Positions 8,710-15,074 of a DNA stretch of 40,790 bases are shown here, in pieces (the stretch's first letter is position 1; each line of letters starts with the position of its first letter). Both the position numbers and the translations under genes were made by a program. The notes beneath the pieces were generated by a model. That model ran no database searches. It saw nothing but the letters and a program-made list of their open reading frames with translations, and was not told where the DNA came from. Source of the DNA: an uncultured Pseudomonadota bacterium (GTDB lineage Bacteria > Pseudomonadota > Gammaproteobacteria > Burkholderiales > Eutrophovitaceae). Location of the stretch: positions 1 through 40,790 of the forward strand of contig CALJLA010000059.1 in NCBI GenBank assembly GCA_937983055.1. The letters run 5' to 3'.

Positions 8710-9834
8710 TCAGTGCGGCATGCGCTCCGAGATTACCCGCTCGATAGCGGAACGGCTGGCTTCGACCAGAAATGGCTTGCTGCTCTGCGCGATCGCCGTG
8801 TCAGGGTCTTTGAGCCCGTGACCGGTGAGCGTACAGACGATCGTTGTGCCCTGCCCAATCACGCCCTGCTGCAGATCCTTGATCACACCGGCGATCGAAG
8901 CGGCGGATGCCGGTTCGCAGAAAATACCCTCTGATTCCGCGAGCAGTTTCTGAGCGGACAGGATTTCTTCGTCGGTGCACTCATTGAACCAGCCGCCAGA
9001 TTCGTTCTTCGCTGCCCAGGCCAGTTTCCAGGAAACCGGGTGTCCAATGCGGATAGCGGTTGCCACCGTCTCGGGCTCATCGACCATCGCGTTGCGGAGG
9101 AAAGGTGCCGCGCCGCTCGCCTGGTAGCCGACAAGGATGGGACGGGATGTTGCAAGTTTCTCGCCCCTGTAATGGCAATGTCCGTTGCAGTGATTGCAGG
9201 AGCCGCAATCGAGCCCGGCCGCTTCGCTGTACCCTATCCAGTGGGCTGAAATATTGCCGGCATTACCGACGGGAAGGACATGGTAGTCGGGCGCATCGCC
9301 GAGTGCCTCCACCACCTCGAACGCGATGGTCTTCTGGCCTTGCAGTCGGTAGGGATTGATCGAATTGACGATCTCCACCGGCATCGTTTCCGCAACTTCC
9401 TGCACAAGCCGCATGCCGTCGTCGAAGTTGCCCTTGATCTGAATCACGACCGAGCCATGCATCATCGCCTGCGAGAGCTTGCCGAGTGCAATCTTGCCTT
9501 CCGGGATCAGCACGAAGCAGGTTATACCCGCGCGAGCCGCGTAGGCCGCCGCGGAAGCCGACGTATTGCCGGTGGACGCGCAGATGATCGCCTTAGCGCC
9601 ACCTTCGACCGCTTTCGTGACGGCCATCGTCATGCCTCGGTCCTTGAAGGAGCCGGTGGGATTCAGGCCCTCGAACTTGCAGAGAAGCCGCACATCGCGC
9701 CGGATACGCTTGGGCAGGTTGTGCAACTCGATCAGAGGTGTGTTCCCTTCGTTGAGCGAGATCACCGGCGTTTCGGAGGTTACCGGAAGCCGGCTGCGAT
9801 ATCGGTTGATCAGACCGGTGTAGTGTTGGGTCAT
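8710..9834 (-). CDS. thrC: Threonine synthase with a cysteine-rich insertion
   Basis: ThrC is a PLP enzyme that turns O-phosphohomoserine into threonine. It is 374 aa and of the shorter, Bacillus-like type. The PLP lysine is Lys64 in NPTGSFKDRGM. ASTGNTSASAAAYAARAG and the phosphate-cradling LPVGNAGNISAHWIGY (about 187-202) follow. Right after it, residues about 206-230 form an unusual insertion with Cys210, Cys213, Cys216, Cys220 and His215, His219, His221, a CxxCxxCxxxCH arrangement that could bind a metal. The standard sequence resumes with RPILVGYQASGAAPF and ends with the FCEPASAASIAG motif. Homoserine dehydrogenase lies 39 bp upstream, consistent with a threonine operon. I cannot say how widespread the insertion is. 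Confidence 0.95.
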   Translation of the reverse strand: MTQHYTGLINRYRSRLPVTSETPVISLNEGNTPLIELHNLPKRIRRDVRLLCKFEGLNPTGSFKDRGMTMAVTKAVEGGAKAIICASTGNTSASAAAYAARAGITCFVLIPEGKIALGKLSQAMMHGSVVIQIKGNFDDGMRLVQEVAETMPVEIVNSINPYRLQGQKTIAFEVVEALGDAPDYHVLPVGNAGNISAHWIGYSEAAGLDCGSCNHCNGHCHYRGEKLATSRPILVGYQASGAAPFLRNAMVDEPETVATAIRIGHPVSWKLAWAAKNESGGWFNECTDEEILSAQKLLAESEGIFCEPASAASIAGVIKDLQQGVIGQGTTIVCTLTGHGLKDPDTAIAQSSKPFLVEASRSAIERVISERMPH

Positions 9835-9873
9835 GGCGGTGACGAACTGGTGAGTAAAGATTGTTCCTGAATC

Positions 9874-11190
9874 CTATTTGCCATCGAGAGACTCGATGCG
9901 GATGCGCGTAACTTTTCCCGGCACTACATCGAGTGCTTCAATACGCCTAATGGCAGCATCCACATGCTTTTCCCGGGTCTGATGGGTGAGCATGATGATG
10001 TCGGCGCGCTCCTGCCCTTCCGCCGGTTCGCGCTGGAGCATCGCCTCGATCGAGATCGACAGATCCGCCAGTATCCGCGTGATGTCGGCGAGCACTCCGG
10101 GCCGGTCCATTACTTCCATGCGCAGGTAGTACGATGTCTCCACCTCGCCCATGGGCAGGATCGGCGTATCAGACATCCGATCCGGACGGAATGCGAGATG
10201 GGGAACCCTGTGTTCCGGATCCGCAGTGTGCATACGCGTTACATCCACCAGGTCGGCCACAACCGCCGAGGCCGTCGGCTCAGCACCCGCCCCGGCGCCA
10301 TAATAAAGCGTGGGGCCGACCGCATCGCCTTTCACCACGATTGCGTTCATGGCGCCCTCGACGTTGGCGATCAGTCGGCGATGCGGGATAAGCGTCGGAT
10401 GGACCCTGAGCTCGATTCCTTCGGCGACGCGCTTGGTGATGCCCAGCAGCTTAATGCGGTAACCGAATTCTTCGGCATAACGGATATCCTCACGCGTCAA
10501 TCCGGATATTCCCTCCGTATAGGCCTTCTCGAACTGCATCGGCACACCGAATGCCAGTGCCGCCATGATCGTAAGCTTGTGCGCGGCGTCAATGCCTTCG
10601 ATATCAAAGGTCGGGTCGGCCTCGGCGAAACCCAGCCGCTGCGCTTCCTTCAGCATGGCGTCGAAGCTTGCGCCCCGGTCGCGCATTTCCGAGAGAATGA
10701 AATTAGTCGTGCCATTGATGATTCCGGCAATCCATTCGATACGATTTGCCGTTAACCCTTCGCGCAACGCCTTGATGATCGGTATTCCGCCCGCGACGGC
10801 CGCCTCGAAGGCGACCATCACCCCTCTGGACTGAGCGGCACTGAAGATCTCGTTGCCATACTTGGCAAGCAGCGCCTTGTTCGCCGTGACGACATGTTTT
10901 CCGGCATCGATTGCAGCAAGGACCAGCCGCTTCGCCGTGTCGACCCCGCCGATCAGTTCGACCACGATGTCGATTTCCCCGTGGCGGACAATGTCGAAGG
11001 GATCAGCTGTGAGCTCGACGTCGGGTCCCACTGCCCTGCGCGCCCTGGCCAGATCGCGTGCCGAAGCCATCTTTACGACGATGTCCCGGCCGGCCCGACG
11101 GGCGATTTCCTCGCGATTGCGTCGCAGAACCTCGCAGGTGCCGCCACCCACGGTGCCGGTACCAAGCAACCCAACAAAAACTGGCTTCAT
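9874..11190 (-). CDS. hom: Homoserine dehydrogenase
   Basis: Hom reduces aspartate semialdehyde to homoserine, the branch point to threonine and methionine. The 438-aa protein starts with a Rossmann motif, VGLLGTGTVGGGTCEVL. It carries the family signature region (ATANKALLAKYG and GGIPIIKALREGLTANRIEW, then GIINGTTNFILSEM). It ends in an ACT domain (about 350-430; MEVMDRPGVLADITRILADL), which usually mediates feedback inhibition by threonine. The start is the ATG at 11190, which shares its A with the stop codon of the upstream GNAT gene (TGATG), so translation is coupled. The frame continues upstream to 11298 but overlaps that gene and lacks similarity. It is a monofunctional enzyme with no aspartokinase domain. 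Confidence 0.97.
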   Translation of the reverse strand: MKPVFVGLLGTGTVGGGTCEVLRRNREEIARRAGRDIVVKMASARDLARARRAVGPDVELTADPFDIVRHGEIDIVVELIGGVDTAKRLVLAAIDAGKHVVTANKALLAKYGNEIFSAAQSRGVMVAFEAAVAGGIPIIKALREGLTANRIEWIAGIINGTTNFILSEMRDRGASFDAMLKEAQRLGFAEADPTFDIEGIDAAHKLTIMAALAFGVPMQFEKAYTEGISGLTREDIRYAEEFGYRIKLLGITKRVAEGIELRVHPTLIPHRRLIANVEGAMNAIVVKGDAVGPTLYYGAGAGAEPTASAVVADLVDVTRMHTADPEHRVPHLAFRPDRMSDTPILPMGEVETSYYLRMEVMDRPGVLADITRILADLSISIEAMLQREPAEGQERADIIMLTHQTREKHVDAAIRRIEALDVVPGKVTRIRIESLDGK

Positions 11191-11639
11191 CAAATTGCTT
11201 TCTTGAACGAAAGACCCGTAACCGCAAATCCCTGCCCGAGGTAGAAGCGGTGTGCCTGCGCCCGCTGCACACCGGACTCCAGTTCTATAGACCGGCAACC
11301 TCGCGCCCGCGCCGCCAACTCGACGTGGCGCAGCAGCGCGCGCCCCGCCCCGGCCGAACGAAGCTCCGCCGCCGTGACCAGGTCATCCACGTAACAGCGC
11401 AGACCAGCAAGGCTGTTCTCGAAGAAGCGGTAGACCACCACTGCCGCCACTCGCTCGCCGATTGCGGCAATGCTCATCGAGGCGCCGCCCCGGATTATCG
11501 CCGTCATTCTTGCCGCGTACTCAGCCGGCAGATCGGGGCGCAGCTGGCGATGCACTTCCTCAGCAAGCATCAACCAACCGGGCTCGATCACCCCGGCTTC
11601 CGGCGAACCGACGCCGACGATCCGGAACTGGTCAGGCAT
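11190..11639 (-). CDS. GNAT-family N-acetyltransferase
   Basis: A 149-aa single-domain GNAT protein, likely an acyl-CoA-dependent acetyltransferase of an unknown substrate. The acetyl-CoA binding motif A is visible as YVDDLVTAAELRSAGAGRAL (R-x-x-G-x-G/A type). A second helix and AHRFYLGQGFAVTGLSFKK at the C-terminus (motif B) follow. Its stop codon overlaps the hom start by one base, and alaC ends 42 bp upstream. It is therefore embedded in the alaC-hom-thrC operon. The position suggests an amino-acid-related substrate, but that is inference. The first 25 residues show no similarity I recognise. Confidence 0.85.
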   Translation of the reverse strand: MPDQFRIVGVGSPEAGVIEPGWLMLAEEVHRQLRPDLPAEYAARMTAIIRGGASMSIAAIGERVAAVVVYRFFENSLAGLRCYVDDLVTAAELRSAGAGRALLRHVELAARARGCRSIELESGVQRAQAHRFYLGQGFAVTGLSFKKAI

Positions 11640-11681
11640 TTCGGAAAGAGAACCGGGCAGTCCCTGAGCCCGAAAATTCGG

Positions 11682-12905
11682 TCAGGCCACCCTCGCGCTG
11701 GCCTTGCTCCCGGACGCACCGGGAGCCAGACCATCCTTGCGGAACATATCCTTGATCCCTCGCACGGCTTGGCGGATGCGTGCCTCGTTTTCGATCAGGG
11801 CAAGCCGCACGTGCGTATCGCCATACTCGCCAAAGCCGATACCGGGCGAAACCGCGACCTTTGCTTCGCTGAGCAACTTCTTGGCGAATTCCAGGGAGCC
11901 TATTCGTCCGTATGCTTCCGGAATCCGGGCCCAGACGTACATGGAAGCTTTGGGATTGTCGACCATCCAGCCCGCTTCGCGCAGCCCCTTCACCATAACG
12001 TCCCTGCGCTTCTGGTAGGTCTGACGGATCTGCTCGACGCAGTCCTGCGGGCCCTCGAGTGCCACGATTGAAGCAACCTGCAGTGGCGTGAATGTACCGT
12101 AGTCGTGATAGCTCTTGATTCGCGCCAGCGCTGCCACCAGGTCGCGGTTGCCGACCATGTAGCCGATGCGCCAGCCAGCCATGTTGTAGCTCTTGGACAT
12201 GGTGAAAAATTCAACCGCCACGTCTCTTGCACCGGGTACCTGCATGATCGACGGAGCACGGTATCCGTCGAACACGATATCCGCGTAGGCAAGGTCGTGC
12301 ACCACCAGTATCCCGTGCTCACGGGCAAGCGCCACGATCCGCTCGAAGAAAGGCAGTTCGACGCATTGCGTGGTTGGATTGCCTGGGTAATTCAGGATGA
12401 GCATCTTGGGCTTGGGGAAAGATTCCTTGATCGCCCGCTCCAACTCGTCGAAAAAATCCACATCGGGCGTGCTGCGCACGTGCCGTATGTCCGCCCCGGC
12501 AATCACCGGACCGTATATATGGATCGGATAACTCGGGTTCGGCACCAGAACTATGTCGCCGCGCTCCATGGTCGCCAGCGCGAGATGCGCGATGCCTTCT
12601 TTGGACCCGATCGTGACGATCGCCTCACTGTCGGGATCGAGATCTACGCCGTAGCGCCGCTGGTACCATCCGCAAATAGCCTTGCGCAACCTGGGCAAAC
12701 CTTTCGACACCGAGTATCCATGGGTGTCGGTGCGCTGGGCCGATTCGATCAGCTTGTCGACGATGTGCTTCGGCGTGGGTCCGTCCGGATTGCCCATGGA
12801 CAGATCAATGATGTCCTCCCCGCGCCGGCGAGCGGCCATTTTGAGTTCGCCGGTAATGTTGAAAACATAGGGTGGAAGGCGCTTGATGCGCGGAAATTCC
12901 TTCAT
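11682..12905 (-). CDS. alaC: Alanine transaminase (class I/II aminotransferase)
   Basis: A 407-aa PLP-dependent aminotransferase of the AlaC type, which makes alanine from pyruvate with glutamate as donor. Family features are DLSMGNPDGPTPKHIVDKL near the start and VLNYPGNPTTQ-like LILNYPGNPTTQCVE in the middle. VVHDLAYADI and the PLP-lysine motif FTMSKSYNMAGWRIGYM follow, with Lys in SKS. The C-terminal arginine segment VRLALIENEARIRQA is present. The ATG at 12905 (MKEFPRIKRLPPYVF) is the usual start of this group. It is the promoter-proximal gene of the series leading into hom and thrC; in many betaproteobacteria this gene precedes hom. The last 15 or so residues are a variable Ala/Ser tail. 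Confidence 0.93.
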   Translation of the reverse strand: MKEFPRIKRLPPYVFNITGELKMAARRRGEDIIDLSMGNPDGPTPKHIVDKLIESAQRTDTHGYSVSKGLPRLRKAICGWYQRRYGVDLDPDSEAIVTIGSKEGIAHLALATMERGDIVLVPNPSYPIHIYGPVIAGADIRHVRSTPDVDFFDELERAIKESFPKPKMLILNYPGNPTTQCVELPFFERIVALAREHGILVVHDLAYADIVFDGYRAPSIMQVPGARDVAVEFFTMSKSYNMAGWRIGYMVGNRDLVAALARIKSYHDYGTFTPLQVASIVALEGPQDCVEQIRQTYQKRRDVMVKGLREAGWMVDNPKASMYVWARIPEAYGRIGSLEFAKKLLSEAKVAVSPGIGFGEYGDTHVRLALIENEARIRQAVRGIKDMFRKDGLAPGASGSKASARVA

Positions 12906-12953
12906 GGGCGACTGCGGCTCCGGGCCTTAACTGCCTGTATGAACTGGCAAAGA

Positions 12954-12959
12954 TATAAT
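12954..12959 (+). promoter_or_regulatory. Perfect -10 box (TATAAT) for the Mth938-domain gene
   Basis: TATAAT lies 38 bp before the TTG start at 12998, in the gap divergent from alaC. No good -35 is placed at 16-18 bp (ctgcct-like sequence only), so it may be activator-dependent or a weak promoter. Confidence 0.4.
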
Positions 12960-12997
12960 GCTACCGGATCGCTTACCGCACAGCAAAAGAACTGCTC

Positions 12998-13360
12998 TTG
13001 AAGCTGCATTTATCCAGCACGGAAGGCCGCAATGCCATCACCGCCTATGGTGCCGGGTACGTCGAGGTCAGTCGTGTGCGATACGAGCACAGCCTCATCG
13101 TTCTCCCCGACCGGGTATTGCCGGATTGGAGACCGGACCTCCCGCCATCGGCTGAATCTCTCGCCGTGCTAGCCGATCTTGGCGCGGAGATTGTGCTGGT
13201 CGGCACAGGCGATAAGCTGACGTTTCCGCCAGCGCGGGCCTTGCAACCTTTGATTGCTGCGGGTATCGGTTTCGAGGTGATGGACACCCTTGCTGCGTGC
13301 CGCACCTACAACATCCTTCTGGGCGAGGATCGTCGGGTTGCCGCGGGCCTGATTCTCTGA
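12998..13360 (+). CDS. Mth938-domain (DUF498) protein
   Basis: A 120-aa protein of the Mth938/DUF498 family, found across proteobacteria and in the mitochondrial NDUFAF3 assembly factor. The bacterial function is not established. The sequence shows KLHLSSTEGRNAITAYGAGY at the start. Then IVLPDRVLPDW, AEIVLVGTGDKLTFPPARAL and the conserved end GFEVMDTLAACRTYNILLGEDRRVAAGLIL region follow. The only start codon consistent with the family is TTG at 12998; an in-frame TAA lies upstream and no ATG occurs between. It is divergent from alaC and convergent with the receiver gene 18 bp downstream. A link to respiratory-complex assembly is known only for the eukaryotic homologue. Confidence 0.88.
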   Translation: MKLHLSSTEGRNAITAYGAGYVEVSRVRYEHSLIVLPDRVLPDWRPDLPPSAESLAVLADLGAEIVLVGTGDKLTFPPARALQPLIAAGIGFEVMDTLAACRTYNILLGEDRRVAAGLIL

Positions 13361-13378
13361 GGCTTCAGGGCAATCGGC

Positions 13379-13792
13379 TCAAGATCGCACCGAAATTCGC
13401 GACCCGACAACAGCCGTCGGGCGCCTTTCGGCCGCAAGCGCCTCGAGCGCCGGCCCAATCTGACGCGTGAAATCGATTTTGCTGATGACCAGTTCGCACC
13501 CGCGTTCACGCGCCGCCTGCCGCAACTGGGGGGTGGCATTGAGCGTAACGATGATCACGGCCGGCGGAGCGGGCAGCGCTCTCAGACTCACCACGGTATC
13601 GAGCCCGGTGAGGGGTGACATACCCTGGTCGATCATGACCACGTCGGGATTGAGTTCGCGGGCACGCGCCAGCCCCTCGACGCCGTCGCCGGCCGCCGCG
13701 ACTACGTTCACGTCGCAGAATTCGCTCAGGAAGCGACTTGCCGCAACCACGAACAAAGGATTGTCATCAATCAGAAGAACGTTCAAACGCAT
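13379..13792 (-). CDS. Stand-alone response-regulator receiver protein
   Basis: A 137-aa CheY-like receiver without an output domain. The acidic pocket is LLIDDNPLF near residue 8 and the phospho-acceptor aspartate is in PDVVMIDQGMSP. The switch threonine is in VIIVTLNA and the conserved lysine in LVISKIDF. The ATG at 13792 (MRLNVLLIDD) is used; the upstream in-frame ATG at 13819 adds nine residues without similarity. The protein ends about 20 residues after the receiver fold, so no helix-turn-helix or enzymatic output remains. No histidine kinase is adjacent. It may act by protein-protein contact, like other single-domain regulators, or be the remnant of a longer NarL-type protein. Its 248-bp upstream gap (13793-14040) shows no gene. 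Confidence 0.85.
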   Translation of the reverse strand: MRLNVLLIDDNPLFVVAASRFLSEFCDVNVVAAAGDGVEGLARARELNPDVVMIDQGMSPLTGLDTVVSLRALPAPPAVIIVTLNATPQLRQAARERGCELVISKIDFTRQIGPALEALAAERRPTAVVGSRISVRS

Positions 13793-14040
13793 GTCCGGGA
13801 GCCTCTGGCAGCGGTCCATGGTTATCCGTCAACCGCTGTGCCGAGACTAGGCGCAGATGCCCCGCCATACCATCAGGTTTTACCTTAATGGCATCCCGGA
13901 CTTCCCTGATCCGAATAAGTAACTACCTGACTTTATTGGGCTTGCCATGAGAGGGCTGGAGGACCTCACGACCTTCCACGGCGGTTCCAGATGGCGGCCG
14001 TTAGGCGCCTGGCAGCAGGCACTGCGCCCACAGACACCAA

Positions 14041-14964
14041 TCAAAGTCCGGCCAGCGCCTTGACGTGGACTGCCACGCTGCGCGCCAGGGCCGACAAGTG
14101 ATATCCCCCCTCCAGGCTTGAAACCACACGCCCACCGGCATACTCGTCCGCGACCGCAACGATTTTTCGGGTTACCCAATCGTAGTCCTGCTCGTTCAGT
14201 GCGAGCATTGCCATGTCGTCTTCGCGATGCGCGTCAAACCCGGCCGAGACCAGAATCATTTCCGGTTGGAAATCGGCGAGGGCCGGCAACCACGCCGTTT
14301 CCACCGCCTCCCTGAATTCGCGGCTGCCTGAATAGGCAGGCAACGGGCAGTTGACCATGCGAGAGGATCGCCCTTCCATGCCGCTATACGGGTAGAAAGG
14401 ATGCTGGAAAGTGGAGACCATCATCACCCGCTCGTCGGCGGAGAAAATATGCTCGGTGCCGTTTCCGTGGTGAACATCGAAGTCGACCACCGCCACCCGC
14501 GCCAGCCCGTGCGCGGCCAGCGCATGCGCCGCGCCCACCGCGATGTTGTTGTAAAAGCAGAAGCCCATCGCCCTGGCGCGCTCGGCGTGATGTCCGGGGG
14601 GGCGCACGCAGCAGAACGCGGTCCCGGTCTCACCGCTGATCACCAGGTCGACCGCCCGCACCACGGCACCGGCGGCCCGTCGCGCCGCCTGGAGAGTGTG
14701 CGGATTCATTGCAGTATCGGGGTCGAGGTGCACCACACCATGCGCGGGAGCCGCAGCCTCCAGCGCGTCGAGGTATGCCGGATCGTGAACCCGGGCAAGA
14801 ACATCACGGTCCGCCAGTGGAGCATCGAACTCGCGAAGGTGAGGCAGCAGGCCGGTGGCCAGCAGGTAATCTTCAATGGCAGCGAGTCGGTCGGGACACT
14901 CCGGATGATGCGCGCCCATATCGTGCTTGGCGCAGTCCCGGTGATGCAGAAAAGCAAGGCTCAT
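14041..14964 (-). CDS. Histone deacetylase family protein (AcuC/acetylpolyamine amidohydrolase-like)
   Basis: A 307-aa zinc-dependent deacetylase of the arginase/HDAC fold. All catalytic elements are present: the His pair in RPPGHHAE (His125, His126), and zinc ligands Asp163 and His165 in DFDVHHGNGT. The third zinc ligand Asp244 is in SAGFDAH, and Tyr288 is in LEGGYH. The start MSLAFLHHRDCAKHDMGAHH with the HPECPDR motif is typical. Upstream in-frame sequence to 15201 overlaps the divergent gene and is not similar. Substrates in this family include acetylated lysines (for example AcuC on acetyl-CoA synthetase) and acetylpolyamines. The sequence alone does not decide. It is divergent from a Pat-type protein acetyltransferase, which favours a protein-deacetylation role; that is inference. 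Confidence 0.95.
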   Translation of the reverse strand: MSLAFLHHRDCAKHDMGAHHPECPDRLAAIEDYLLATGLLPHLREFDAPLADRDVLARVHDPAYLDALEAAAPAHGVVHLDPDTAMNPHTLQAARRAAGAVVRAVDLVISGETGTAFCCVRPPGHHAERARAMGFCFYNNIAVGAAHALAAHGLARVAVVDFDVHHGNGTEHIFSADERVMMVSTFQHPFYPYSGMEGRSSRMVNCPLPAYSGSREFREAVETAWLPALADFQPEMILVSAGFDAHREDDMAMLALNEQDYDWVTRKIVAVADEYAGGRVVSSLEGGYHLSALARSVAVHVKALAGL

Positions 14965-15034
14965 TTCAGGTTCCGCTGTATGCGTCGATAGTAGCATTTC
15001 GCCTGTCTTCCCCGCATGGACGCCAGGCGCAGTG

Positions 15035-15050
15035 GCCGCCTCGCGGCGGC
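15035..15050 (+). repeat. GC-rich hairpin just upstream of the acetyltransferase gene
   Basis: GCCGCC (15035-15040) and GGCGGC (15045-15050) can pair around a TCGC loop. The stem ends three bases before an in-frame ATG at 15054. It would block ribosome access there and is one reason to prefer the next ATG at 15075. Confidence 0.45.
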
Positions 15051-15074
15051 ATAATGGCTTTCGAGCCGAATTCC

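Noticed and set aside
13793..14040. Possible NarL-type heptamers upstream of the receiver gene
   Set aside because: Several TACC-like words occur but are short and not arranged in a recognisable pattern.
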